Of a stretch of DNA of 64,000 bases, positions 18,566 to 27,251 are shown piece by piece. Source of the DNA: Proteiniphilum propionicum (GTDB lineage: Bacteria > Bacteroidota > Bacteroidia > Bacteroidales > Dysgonomonadaceae); assembly GCF_022267555.1 (NCBI RefSeq), contig NZ_CP073586.1, positions 2,533,501-2,597,500 on the forward strand. Reading direction: 5' to 3'. Position 1 is the first letter of the stretch, and the number at the start of each line of letters is the position of its first letter. The notes below the pieces were generated by a model, which was not told the origin of the DNA, made no database searches, and saw only the letters and a list, made by a program, of their open reading frames with translations. The position numbers were made by a program, and so were the translations under genes.

Positions 18566-19058
18566 AGATCGAAAAAAACCATTTACGCTAAAATGGGTAT
18601 TTTATCGGGGGCTTACGATTTTCCTATTTTCACTGTATTTTTAATTCCTGTTTACAGCCGGACGTCCGTTATTGGGACAATACATGGGATGGGGGGTGAG
18701 AGCTCTCTTTCAAACATCTCCCAATCAAATTTATTGGCCGGAATGAAAAACGGGTGCTTATAATTCAATATGCTTTCCAGTGAAAAGAACAACGAGTGTT
18801 GTGACCGGTCTTGTTGTTTTGACAGCATGATTTTCTGCAGGATTTATATCTCAAATGTAAGCTACCCCTTTTTAGGACAGTCTTTGATTAGACTGCTAAA
18901 TTAGTTATTTATGTATACAATGTTATGATGTCGGACAGATTTTTGATAAGCCACTCCCAATACGAGGCGATACAGCGGGCAAGACTGCCCGTAAGGGCAC
19001 TCGTCTTGGCCTTGACCGCTGTAGCGGCTCGTGTTACCTTTGCTTGTCAAAACATCTG

Positions 19059-19895
19059 TCATACTGCTTCCTTTCTTTTTATCAGTTCTTCCCTATATTC
19101 AAAGGGCGTCATGTTGTCCAACGACTCATGGGGCCGTTCTTCGTTGTAGTCTTTCCGCCAGGCTTCGGTCAGTTCCCTGACTTCAGATATGTTGCGGAAA
19201 ATATATCTATCAAGAACAGCTCTTCTGTAGCTTCCGTTGAAGCGTTCAATGTAACCGTTCTGAGTGGGTTTGCCAGGCTGAATATAAATGATGTTAATCT
19301 CATTGCCTTTGCACCAATCTTTGAACACCTGAGCGATAAACTCAGGGCCATTGTCGCAGCGTATGTTCTTTGGTTTGCCATTCAGCCATATGATCTTTTC
19401 CAGAACTTTAATGACCCGTTTTGCCGGCATGGACATCGATATCTCCTGCGCCACGGCAATCTTGCAGGCATCATCTATGATGTTAAGAACACGGAACTGT
19501 CTTCCGCACTCAATCCTGTCACTGATAAAATCAATAGACCAGGTAATATTGGGCTCTTCAGGCATAACCAGAGGGTTTTTAACCCTTGCAGGCAGACGTT
19601 TCTTCAATCGGCTTCGTTTCTCATAGTGCATTGCCTTGTACACCCTGTAAACCTTCTTGTGGTTCCATCCCTTACCCTCACGTCTCAGTCTTGAATAAAT
19701 CTTCCAGAAGCCATCACCGAACTCGGCGGCAGCACGGATTGCTTCTTCTACTTCGGTATCATCTTTCTTCTCTGTATAGTAGAAGTAGGAGCGATGGATC
19801 TCCATCAGCTTGCACGCCCGAGAGATGCTTATACCATATTCTTCCACTATCTCTCCTGCCAGTTCTTTCTTTACCTCGGGCTCTAGAGTTTTTTT
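19059..19895 (-). CDS. IS3 transposase OrfB (by -1 frameshift from OrfA)
   Basis: A retroviral-integrase-like DDE transposase. A helix-turn-helix/HTH_21 region ('SRACKLMEIHRSYFYYT', 'VYRVYKAMHYEKRSRL') precedes the rve core with catalytic Asp in 'WSIDFISD', Asp in 'RCDNGPEF' and Glu in 'NGYIERFNG'. The first internal ATG is at 19847, but the frame runs back to the run of eight A residues (minus strand, 19889-19896) at the end of orfA. A -1 slip there gives 'EKKTLEPEVKKELAG' and an OrfAB fusion, the standard expression mode of this family. Confidence 0.92.
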   Translation of the reverse strand, partial: KKTLEPEVKKELAGEIVEEYGISISRACKLMEIHRSYFYYTEKKDDTEVEEAIRAAAEFGDGFWKIYSRLRREGKGWNHKKVYRVYKAMHYEKRSRLKKRLPARVKNPLVMPEEPNITWSIDFISDRIECGRQFRVLNIIDDACKIAVAQEISMSMPAKRVIKVLEKIIWLNGKPKNIRCDNGPEFIAQVFKDWCKGNEINIIYIQPGKPTQNGYIERFNGSYRRAVLDRYIFRNISEVRELTEAWRKDYNEERPHESLDNMTPFEYREELIKRKEAV

Positions 19896-20149
19896 TCGAT
19901 AACCTCCTTCAGTATCTTGTTGTCAAGAGCAAGGTCAGCATACATCTGCTTCAACTTGCGGTTCTCATCTTCAAGCTCTTTGAGGCGTTTGACCTGACTC
20001 ACCTCCATCCCACTGTACTTGGACTTCCAATTATAAAGGGTCGCCCTGGATATGTTGTAGTCACGCGCTACAACTGAGGCATCCACTCCACTTTCAAGCT
20101 GATGGACTGCCTTTACCTTCTCTGACTCGCTGTGTACTGTCTTTTTCAT
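19883..20149 (-). CDS. IS3 OrfA (helix-turn-helix protein)
   Basis: A transposase-subunit start with 'SEKVKAVHQLESGVDASVVA' and 'RDYNISRATLYNWKSKYSGM' (HTH_Tnp_1), followed by a leucine zipper 'LKELEDENRKLKQMYADLAL'. The start at 20149 (MKKTVHSE) is chosen; an in-frame ATG 7 codons upstream is possible. The gene ends at the frameshift site that feeds OrfB. Confidence 0.9.
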   Translation of the reverse strand: MKKTVHSESEKVKAVHQLESGVDASVVARDYNISRATLYNWKSKYSGMEVSQVKRLKELEDENRKLKQMYADLALDNKILKEVIEKKL

Positions 20150-20313
20150 TGTTGTTCCTATGCCTAACAAAGTTAATATTATTGTCTAACTTGGAACTGT
20201 CCTATAAAAAGGGAAGGTTACACAAATATACGGAAACTTGAAAAATTAACCAAGGAAATATCTACTATCTTACTGTATTATAAATGATTGAATGCTTTTT
20301 AAGGGACGACTAA

Positions 20314-23300
20314 TTATTTGTTAGTGATTATATAAAATTCATTCCCTGTTCTCTTTAATAGCAAGTCAGTTGCGCCAAGTAATGACAATAATTCGGGACT
20401 GTTAGCCAATTTATTCTTTTCTATTCCCGGCTGAACAACAAATATATTAAACTCAATGTCGCAATAATTCGATAATAGCATATTTTGTATTATCAGTAAT
20501 TCATCATCACTACCTTTCTCAAAACGTGAAGGATTTCCTTGCCAGAGGCGATTACTATTTCTGCGGGTCATGTGGTTCAACAACTCCATTGCATTATGCT
20601 TCCAATGATAACTTCTTTGCGCTTGCCCACATACTTCATATAAATCTTTCAATCGTCCTCCGGGTTTTTCTTTGGATGAAAATTTACAATGGTATAATTC
20701 AAATATAAGTTTATTATGTTCTGATTCGTAACTTTTTATTGCGATGATGTCACTTGCTTCGTTTGAATCATCATCATCAAAAATAATATCATACTCAGGT
20801 TCTTCCTTCAATCGTTCAAGCACCCTATACTGTATCGAATCTTCCCGTTTAGTTTTTTTCTGCGATTCCTTAGTAATATCAATGCCATCCCAATTATAAG
20901 CTAATACCTTTTCAGTATCGAAAATTGGGGATTTGTAGTTGAATAAGAAAAATAAATCATTGTACATTTTTGAATTGTCCTGAAACCATATAGTAGGCGG
21001 ATACTCAAAGAATAAATCAATAATGTCCTTACTTTCTTTTCTTTGATTTACGATAATTGGATTGCCTTTGATGAGGGTATATTTATATCCTCGTCCATTC
21101 TTATCTTCATCTAATTCCAACTTATATGAAGATGCTTCACTTTCCGTGATAATGTCAAATTCAACAGTATTAGGGGTAGAGGTTACTAACTCAATGTTAT
21201 AGTCTATTAGCAAGTTAGAACCATAAACCGCCGATTGCGGGTCATAATAAAACTTCTCATTCCATTTGATTGATATTGGAACTTTTCCTTCGGGAAATTT
21301 AGATATTCTTTCGGGCTTTTGAATGAAGTCAAAAATGTTTTTTGTATCAATCGTTTCATCTAACAATTTAATTCCGGTCTTATCGCACCACTCACAATAA
21401 TCCGGTATAGATTTAACCAACTTTGTCCACACACGTCCCTTATTCGAACATCCAATGGTTATTTTTTCTCCGTCCTCATATCCTGTTCCAAATAAATTTG
21501 AACTATGCATTCCTTTCTCAATTTCGCTTAACCCTTTGACTATACCATTTCCGGCATACATTGTAAAACTAATTGGACCATCTAAATGCGATTTTAATCC
21601 AAGATTAAACAACTCTAACTGAAATACATTATGTAAAACCCTGTATATATCACCTTCATTGTATAAAGAAATATTCTTACCGACTAATGCTTCTGCAAGT
21701 TTATCATGGGTAGAACTATTATTCGAACTGTTTATATATAAAAGTTTCTGTTCGGGATTCAAATATGCAATATACAAGTCATATTCGGTATTAATCAGGT
21801 CATCGATTTTTCCCCAAGGGACTTTCTCCGTGTTACGTGCTATGATTATCTGTAAGTTCTTTTTATTATGTTCGACTGCAACCGTCTCATATTTTTTGTT
21901 TTTGAAATAATCAATATATTTTTCTGGATGCCAAGACACATTACTATCATATAATTTAAAGACAACAGTACTCATCGCAGGCGTAATATTCCGTATAGGG
22001 ATTTTGTAGGGTATCGGCACATCAGCAAAGTTTTTAAAGAAACTTTCTTCTTTAACGATATTTTCTATAATATCTTCATTTGATTGACTTATAATTTTAT
22101 CCCAATCCGAATCTTTACGATACAATTCTTTTAATACACCTTTAAAATTATTATCAACGATATTAGCAATTATAGTTGCGGGGCCAAGATTATTTCCTGT
22201 TGTTCTTGTAAATCTTCCGATAAACTGAAATGTTGTAGTTATGTTTTTGTGCATTTCGTGCATTGCACAGATTTTTAATTGAGGGAGGTCAAATCCTTCT
22301 CCAAGCATATCCACACAAACAATAATTCGATGTTGTTTTTCTTTGATTCCTTCAAGTATTTCTCGCTGTATTGTTTTCGATATGCCGCTATGAATAAACA
22401 CAGGGTAATACTCTGAATACTTTTTATATATCTGCTCGTAAACTTCTTCTGCTTTCTTTCTCTCATCAACACGCGCCATTAAGATATGGTCATATCCAAC
22501 TTCGAGGTCTCTCTTTAGTGTTTCAATAGCCTTTTCCGCAATCTTTTCATCGGCTGTTGCAGGATTGAAATCTACAATAGGGGTAAATATGATTTTTTCG
22601 TAATACTTATCTCTCTGTGCTAAAGATAAAGGATAATTATATATGGTTTCTCCTTCAATACGACCTCCATCATTTCTGAATGGAGTTGCAGTAAATAATA
22701 ATACAGGCTTTCCCGCCGCTTCGAAATTCAATTTTATCTCTTTCCATGTCTTTGCAGCGATATGATGTGCTTCATCTACAATCAAATTATTACATTGTTG
22801 AATAATTAGTTTGAAAATATCACTTTTCTCTGTTTTAAGAAGGTTTGTTAGGATTTGAGGGGTAGAAACAATCACATTGGCATCTAATATTTTCTCTGCA
22901 TCTTCAATCGTATCAATGGTTGTTTTAAGTACAGATACTTTAGGATAAAGAGCAGAATCAGCAACTATTTCAAATGGTTTAACTTTAAGAATACCCAATC
23001 CAATATATTTATTAGAAATTTGTGTCCGTAATGAATCTGTTGGGACAATAACTAATGTTCTTTCGTTTTGATTTGCAATTGATAGGCAGAGCATTGTTTC
23101 TGTTTTCCCCGTCCCTGTTGGCATAATGACCAATGCTGGTTTACTTGAAATGCTCCAGTGTGCTAAAATGGAATGTAATGCACCGATTTGTGGTGGACGT
23201 AGTCCATATTGTACTATTTCGCCCATCTCGCTTCGCTTCTCTTGTTTATAATGAAACCCATTATGCCAAGAGGAAACAATTTTTGAAACAGACGGATGTT

Positions 23301-23607
23301 TGCCAATAAGTAGTTTCTTTTTGCAGTTTTGTACCGTTTCTAAAGTTGTTTTTTGATTTTCATCCAATTGAAGATAAAATACAGCATCATAACCTTCTTT
23401 GGGATATTTGTCTTTATTCTTCGAGAGAAAATAGATAAATCCATGTATAGTACGAAACTCATAACCGGAAAAGGTATCACCTTCATACTTTTTAAGGATG
23501 CCTTTTTCTTTCCCTATGAAGTAGGTTTTTTTATTCTTTCCAACAGGAATAGATACTTTGACTGAAAAATCAATGGATACTTGCTCGTCTGGGAATAAAC
23601 TATACAT
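20314..23607 (-). CDS. SF2 helicase with C-terminal PD-(D/E)XK-like nuclease
   Basis: A 1097-residue protein. Residues about 130-520 form a superfamily 2 helicase like the restriction ResIII group: P-loop 'MPTGTGKTE' (162-170), 'VDEAHH', 'LFTATPF' and motif VI 'QFIGRFTRTTG'. The last quarter contains 'SNEASDIIAIKSYESEH' followed by 'LIFELYHCKFS', which fits the Asp and (E)xK elements of a PD-(D/E)XK nuclease. Such helicase-nuclease proteins are common in phage defence and restriction islands. A small conserved protein lies 227 bp upstream on the same strand. The upstream 227 bp (23608-23834) shows no gene. The specific system is not recognised. Confidence 0.75.
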   Translation of the reverse strand: MYSLFPDEQVSIDFSVKVSIPVGKNKKTYFIGKEKGILKKYEGDTFSGYEFRTIHGFIYFLSKNKDKYPKEGYDAVFYLQLDENQKTTLETVQNCKKKLLIGKHPSVSKIVSSWHNGFHYKQEKRSEMGEIVQYGLRPPQIGALHSILAHWSISSKPALVIMPTGTGKTETMLCLSIANQNERTLVIVPTDSLRTQISNKYIGLGILKVKPFEIVADSALYPKVSVLKTTIDTIEDAEKILDANVIVSTPQILTNLLKTEKSDIFKLIIQQCNNLIVDEAHHIAAKTWKEIKLNFEAAGKPVLLFTATPFRNDGGRIEGETIYNYPLSLAQRDKYYEKIIFTPIVDFNPATADEKIAEKAIETLKRDLEVGYDHILMARVDERKKAEEVYEQIYKKYSEYYPVFIHSGISKTIQREILEGIKEKQHRIIVCVDMLGEGFDLPQLKICAMHEMHKNITTTFQFIGRFTRTTGNNLGPATIIANIVDNNFKGVLKELYRKDSDWDKIISQSNEDIIENIVKEESFFKNFADVPIPYKIPIRNITPAMSTVVFKLYDSNVSWHPEKYIDYFKNKKYETVAVEHNKKNLQIIIARNTEKVPWGKIDDLINTEYDLYIAYLNPEQKLLYINSSNNSSTHDKLAEALVGKNISLYNEGDIYRVLHNVFQLELFNLGLKSHLDGPISFTMYAGNGIVKGLSEIEKGMHSSNLFGTGYEDGEKITIGCSNKGRVWTKLVKSIPDYCEWCDKTGIKLLDETIDTKNIFDFIQKPERISKFPEGKVPISIKWNEKFYYDPQSAVYGSNLLIDYNIELVTSTPNTVEFDIITESEASSYKLELDEDKNGRGYKYTLIKGNPIIVNQRKESKDIIDLFFEYPPTIWFQDNSKMYNDLFFLFNYKSPIFDTEKVLAYNWDGIDITKESQKKTKREDSIQYRVLERLKEEPEYDIIFDDDDSNEASDIIAIKSYESEHNKLIFELYHCKFSSKEKPGGRLKDLYEVCGQAQRSYHWKHNAMELLNHMTRRNSNRLWQGNPSRFEKGSDDELLIIQNMLLSNYCDIEFNIFVVQPGIEKNKLANSPELLSLLGATDLLLKRTGNEFYIITNK

Positions 23608-23834
23608 AACAACTTAATTTAGAAACTATTCATTCTTCAAAGTTAAGAATTTAACAGTTGATAAATAATTATTTGTACTTTATTTGTCAACGCTGTTTCA
23701 ACATGGTATCTTATGCCTGAAATAAGCATAGAAATTATTCCTCTTCTTCAATAAATGCAGTAAATGACTGTAACAGAATAAAATCTTGGACATTCATATA
23801 AAAAAAAGAAAAACAGACTGTTTTTTTCTCTTTT

Positions 23835-24068
23835 CTAAACAAGTAACTGATTCAAAATAATATTTAGCAGTTCTTTTGCGCTTTCCTTGCTTAATTGTAT
23901 AGACTGACTGACTTTGCCCTTAAGTTGTCGGTTAGTCGATCCATATGTGTCAATTTGTAGAATCTTATTCCCCTTAGAATCAGTAAAAATTGTATATGCG
24001 CCTTCAACCTCATCATGTACACTATTTCTCTGTTTCTCAATTTTCTCTAATTTCTTAATTAATGCCAT
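23835..24068 (-). CDS. small conserved protein, formyltransferase-like annotation family
   Basis: A 77-residue protein beginning 'MALIKKLEKIEKQRNSVHDE'. The start at 24068 is chosen because AGGAGA lies at the right distance; a longer frame to 24164 starts in unrelated sequence. 'VEGAYTIFTDSKGNKILQID' and 'TYGSTNRQLKGKVSQSIQLS' match small proteins that databases often label methionyl-tRNA formyltransferase, although they are far too short for that enzyme and have no shown activity. Relatives often lie near helicase or restriction genes, as here. The function is unknown. Confidence 0.65.
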   Translation of the reverse strand: MALIKKLEKIEKQRNSVHDEVEGAYTIFTDSKGNKILQIDTYGSTNRQLKGKVSQSIQLSKESAKELLNIILNQLLV

Positions 24069-24412
24069 AATTATTTCTCCTATTAATTTATGATCAAATG
24101 GGTGGGCGTTTGCGGAAGTGACGGAATAGAACTGAAAAAACCGAATGGTCACTGCCGAGATCAAAGTATTTTAGTTTGCTAAATTATAAAAAAAGCAGAC
24201 AAAAAACGGCTTTTGTCACTAAAAAACACTAAACATCCAGGATCAGTTTTACTCCGCCATTTTAGCAAATGCGGTATTGTTGTCAAAAGTGTTGTATCCT
24301 TAATTGCAAGAATTGCTACACTTCTGAATGCAGCCTACGACATGGTTTAAGTAAATTTAATTAGCAAATACAACTAAGTATCATTTATTAAGGGTCAAAA
24401 AGATAAGGGTAT
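24069..24412. other. intergenic stretch without recognised gene
   Basis: An AT-rich region between the small conserved gene and a decayed IS1182 tail. No convincing frame, repeat or structured element was recognised. Its right part (TATGTCAAAATTAAG and AATTGACACC near 24411-24436) probably belongs to the IS1182 end. Confidence 0.4.
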
Positions 24413-24419
24413 GTCAAAA

Positions 24420-24800
24420 TTAAGTAATTGACACCTCCTCTTTTTTATATTGAAGGCTATGGCAAAGAAGGCAAAGTTCATGGTGACCTTGTCGAGTCCG
24501 AAGTGGCGGAATCGATTGTATACCCTGTTTTACTTCATTTTGTCCGAATACGGCTTCTGTTTCTATGGGACGTTTGAGCGATGCTCAAGTCCCTCTTCAG
24601 CGGTCAGTTTCTCACGGGCTTTACGTTTATATTCCAAAAGTCTGTGGTTAACTTCGATTGTGCGATTCCCATTAGCCTTGAGGCATCCACTGTGGAGTGG
24701 GTATCCTTCGCACCGCTGCACCCGGTATCGGACATTCTGGTACCCATTAAAGCTAGGGTAGGGATCGAACGCCGAGCACCAACTGTATAAATGTTTCATA
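24420..24800 (-). pseudogene. IS1182-type transposase C-terminal remnant
   Basis: Minus-strand translation gives 'YRVQRCEGYPLHSGCLKANG', then 'NRTIEVNHRLLEYKRKAREK', 'LTAEEGLEHRSNVP', a stop, 'KQKPYSDKMK', a second stop and 'NRVYNRFRHFGLDKVTMNFA'. This is the Cys-rich end of IS1182-family DDE transposases, with two in-frame stops and no N-terminal half. It replaces whatever originally followed the HEPN gene. Confidence 0.75.
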
Positions 24801-24850
24801 AGAACATTTCTTTCCCCCATATTGCCAAACTGATGTTAGCAGATGTTTTT

Positions 24851-25546
24851 CTATGTCCAATAGTTTTCCCCCGATTCCTTTTTTATATGTGAATATACAA
24901 CTCTGTCTAAATAGTTAATTGCTTCGTTTATGTTTTTAAAATGTCTTTCAACGTCATTAAATGTAATTGTTGGAGCTCCTTGATGAGCTATGGATTCTCT
25001 TAAACTTAAAAATGATTCAATTGCAGTTGAGATGTTTTTTTTTGCCTTACGATGTAATTCATTTATAATATCCTTTATACCTAGTCGATTATATAGTATT
25101 TTCAAATTCTTAATTGAAGGATATTTGTTTGTTCCTATGATATTTGAAGGGTGAACTTGTGTTGAGAAAGCAATTGTGTCATCAAGAAGTTGATAAAATG
25201 AATTGTCTATTGCAATATTTTTTAGTAACACTTTCTCGTCAGAGCTATTGTAATAAGTTCGATAGTGATTCACTTGTTTGTCAAGCAACACTTTTGTCCG
25301 AATATTTTTAGGTATTTGTTGTAAGGTTGCACCATTTATCCGATAGCTGTAAATTAAGTCTTCAATTAAATTTTTGGTATAATCTTCAATACGAGCAGAA
25401 AGTAGAAAAATACAAGATTGATTTATTAATTGCTTATGGTCATAAGTTAGCGGTGATGATTTATAAGAAATCTTCTTAGCTAGTTTTAGTAATTTATTAG
25501 ATTCTGTTTCAAAATCTCTTCGTGCTCTACTTTTTGAGTATGACAT
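24851..25546 (-). CDS. HEPN-domain protein (MAE_28990-like), putative RNase
   Basis: A 231-residue all-helical protein. Near the C-terminus, 'LRESIAHQG' places Arg183 and His188 in the Rx4H motif of HEPN ribonucleases, and the overall pattern fits the MAE_28990/MAE_18760 HEPN group. It starts 2 nt after the DUF262 gene stop, so the two are co-translated. HEPN proteins of this kind are typically effectors restrained or targeted by a partner. A two-gene defence or toxin module with DUF262 is the likely role, inferred from family context. Confidence 0.75.
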   Translation of the reverse strand: MSYSKSRARRDFETESNKLLKLAKKISYKSSPLTYDHKQLINQSCIFLLSARIEDYTKNLIEDLIYSYRINGATLQQIPKNIRTKVLLDKQVNHYRTYYNSSDEKVLLKNIAIDNSFYQLLDDTIAFSTQVHPSNIIGTNKYPSIKNLKILYNRLGIKDIINELHRKAKKNISTAIESFLSLRESIAHQGAPTITFNDVERHFKNINEAINYLDRVVYSHIKKESGENYWT

Positions 25547-25548
25547 AA

Positions 25549-26643
25549 CTAAAATATTGTTTGAAGAAATTCAGTGTAATCCGTAATGCGTTTGGTTATT
25601 ACATTTTTGTCTGTTGTTGCTTTTGTAATGGTATTGTAAAAGTCAACGTTTTGTAAAAGAAGTTCAAGTTTATTAATTACTTCTGTTTTATTTATGGCTT
25701 TTATTTGCTGTAATGTTGGGTTAACAGTATTCATTGATAACATTTGAGCTTCATACAAAGCAGTGTTAGCTTTAAGTCTTTTTCGATTTTCGTCAAATGT
25801 TTTAAACGCAAAGTCGCCATATAAAAGATGACACTTATTCAAGTTAGAAGTAAAATTGTTTGCCAAATCTTTGACTTGATTTTCTGGCATAAAACGGTTG
25901 TCCTCTGCGTATTTATTTAAAAAAACAGACATCGGCTTTACATATTCAGCGTATCTTTCTACTAAAGTGAAATATCTTAGAATAAGTTCGTCCCCTTTCA
26001 TTCTATTGTCATTGCCTGTAGAAGTTAATTTCTTAAAAATTGAAGATTTTGCTAATTCTTCAATTTTAGTCATAAGAGTTCCATTGTAGATTCCGTGTCT
26101 TAATTCTTGTGGATTTAGTCTCACAGAGCCGGTATTCAAACGTTCAAAAACATCAAATTTAATTTGAGGATGTGTCTCTTTTAAAATAGCTATACACCGA
26201 ATAGTCCTGTTAATAATATGTCTTTGAAATCTTGGGTCTAATTCACTAAATGTTAATCCGTCTAATTCGGGGTAAGTTGATAAGCCTGTTAATGGGAATC
26301 CATTATTTAGGAATAAACTTATACTTGTCAATCTTTGATTTCCGTCAATAACGGAAAGCGTTTCATCACCATTTTGACTTAAATAAATTACTGGAATAGG
26401 GCATTGAATAATTAAAGATTCAATAAGTCTTGATGCTTGTGTTCTATTCCATACATAGCCTCTTTGAAAATTAGGTATTACTATATGTTCGTTATTAATA
26501 TAGTCGTTAATTGTAGAAACAGTAAAGTCGTAAGTTTCAGTAATTAGCTTTCTTTTTTCTGCAGGAATATTCAAAACCTCAACTTCAAATTCGTTGTTAT
26601 CAGGAAAAATTCTATTTGCTAAAAGTGTTGATTTATTGTTCAT
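25549..26643 (-). CDS. DUF262 (GmrS/ParB-like) protein
   Basis: A 364-residue protein with a DUF262 domain: 'IPNFQRGYVWNRTQASRLIE' (about 56-75) and the catalytic-loop motif 'VIDGNQRLTS' (98-107), as in GmrSD-type restriction proteins and ParB/Srx-fold NTPases. 'FERLNTGSVRLNPQELR' is another family hallmark. It has no DUF1574/HNH extension, unlike full GmrSD enzymes; the HEPN protein next to it probably serves as effector. An attI-like sequence lies directly before this gene, so the pair looks like a first cassette. Confidence 0.8.
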   Translation of the reverse strand: MNNKSTLLANRIFPDNNEFEVEVLNIPAEKRKLITETYDFTVSTINDYINNEHIVIPNFQRGYVWNRTQASRLIESLIIQCPIPVIYLSQNGDETLSVIDGNQRLTSISLFLNNGFPLTGLSTYPELDGLTFSELDPRFQRHIINRTIRCIAILKETHPQIKFDVFERLNTGSVRLNPQELRHGIYNGTLMTKIEELAKSSIFKKLTSTGNDNRMKGDELILRYFTLVERYAEYVKPMSVFLNKYAEDNRFMPENQVKDLANNFTSNLNKCHLLYGDFAFKTFDENRKRLKANTALYEAQMLSMNTVNPTLQQIKAINKTEVINKLELLLQNVDFYNTITKATTDKNVITKRITDYTEFLQTIF

Positions 26644-26662
26644 AGTGTAGTTGCTTTTAAAT

Positions 26663-26732
26663 ATTAGTCAACGTGTTTTTCACCCAATCAATATCCTTCT
26701 CCCCTAAATGCTAAATTTATAACATTCGTATA
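26663..26732 (-). other. attI-like site 1, before the DUF262 cassette
   Basis: Read on the minus strand, TATACGAATGTTATAAAT is followed by exactly 42 nt and then GTTGACTAAT, where the cassette opens. The attI-like copy at 56 kb has the same 18-mer, the same 42-nt spacing and the same AACAC before GTT. The 42 nt themselves have diverged. The matching cassette end (TTAGTCAAC) was not found; the IS1182 relic lies where it should be. Confidence 0.6.
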
Positions 26733-26734
26733 TC

Positions 26735-26890
26735 TTCATGCGCAATTGGGATTATTTACGAAGGTTTGTAGAATCTGGATAAATAATGGTGAAAAAAAGT
26801 GTGTTGCATAGGTATGCAGTATTTTAATTGCAAATATAACAATTATTTGGATAAAACAACGGTATTGTTTAAAAGTTATGAGTTTTCTTC
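26735..26890. repeat. diverged direct repeat, copy 1 (copy 2 at 33775-33915)
   Basis: About 140 bp matching 33775-33915 by eye, for example GTGTGTTGCATA and AAATATAACAATTATTTGGA in both. Each copy lies just outside an attI-like site and contains the candidate cassette promoter. Confidence 0.75.
26831..26859 (-). promoter_or_regulatory. candidate cassette promoter 1
   Basis: On the minus strand, TTG (26859-26857) and TATATTTG (26838-26831), 18 nt apart, fit the Bacteroidetes -33/-7 promoter. It points into attI-like site 1 and the DUF262 gene. The same box recurs in the homologous segment at 33858-33865. Confidence 0.5.
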
Positions 26891-26898
26891 CATGAGTA

Positions 26899-27239
26899 TA
26901 TTTTATTGATGTGTTTGTTGATGACAGTTCTTTCATGCTGAAAAAGCTCACCCATTTGTGCCCGCGTAAGCTAAACCGTCTCATCTTCCAGGCGTACTTC
27001 AAGTTTTGCCGTTTCATCCGGTTGATAAAGTATTATTTCTCCGTGTTGTTCCATATTCTGGATAAAGTATTCGTCGATTCTCACAACTTTGGTGTATACT
27101 CCTATTGTTGTCTCTTCATCAAGTTCTCGATGTTTTCCAATTGGGATACAGCTTGTTGGGTAATATTCAATTCAATGTCAATTACTTCTTGTTTAATGCC
27201 CTTGATTTCCCTGAATAGCTTTGCATTTTTACCTTGATG
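26899..27239 (-). pseudogene. XRE regulator fused to RhuM-like fragment, decayed
   Basis: Minus-strand translation gives 'GKNAKLFREIKGIKQEVIDI', then 'ELNITQQAVSQLENIENL', a helix-turn-helix of the XRE type. A frameshift follows, then 'NMEQHGEIILYQPDETAKLE', 'VRLEDETV', a stop (TAG in place of the expected Trp codon) and 'LTRAQMGELFQHERTVINKH', the N-terminus of RhuM-family proteins. The frameshift, the stop and the missing C-terminal part make it a pseudogene. Confidence 0.7.
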
Positions 27240-27251
27240 GACACTCTTTTT

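Larger units (their letters stand above)
16837..18616 (-). mobile_element. IS66-family element with internally deleted tnpC
   Basis: Bounded by near-matching terminal inverted repeats: GTAAGCACCCGAG at the left end and CGGGGGCTTAC (reverse complement GTAAGCCCCCG) at the right end. Inside, on the minus strand, are tnpA, tnpB and a shortened tnpC. No 8-bp target duplication is seen. The left end is also present at 27252 in a second remnant. Confidence 0.8.
18856..20222 (-). mobile_element. IS3-family insertion sequence, apparently complete
   Basis: Terminal inverted repeats of about 27 bp are visible: TGTAAGCTACCCCTTTTTAG at the left end pairs with the reverse complement TGTAACCTTCCCTTTTTATA at the right end. 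A 4-bp direct repeat, CAAA, flanks both ends (18852-18855 and 20223-20226), as expected for a target duplication. It holds orfA and orfB on the minus strand. Confidence 0.9.

Noticed and set aside
24450-24761. Plus-strand 103-codon frame
   Set aside because: The opposite strand encodes recognisable IS1182 transposase fragments; the plus-strand translation matches nothing.
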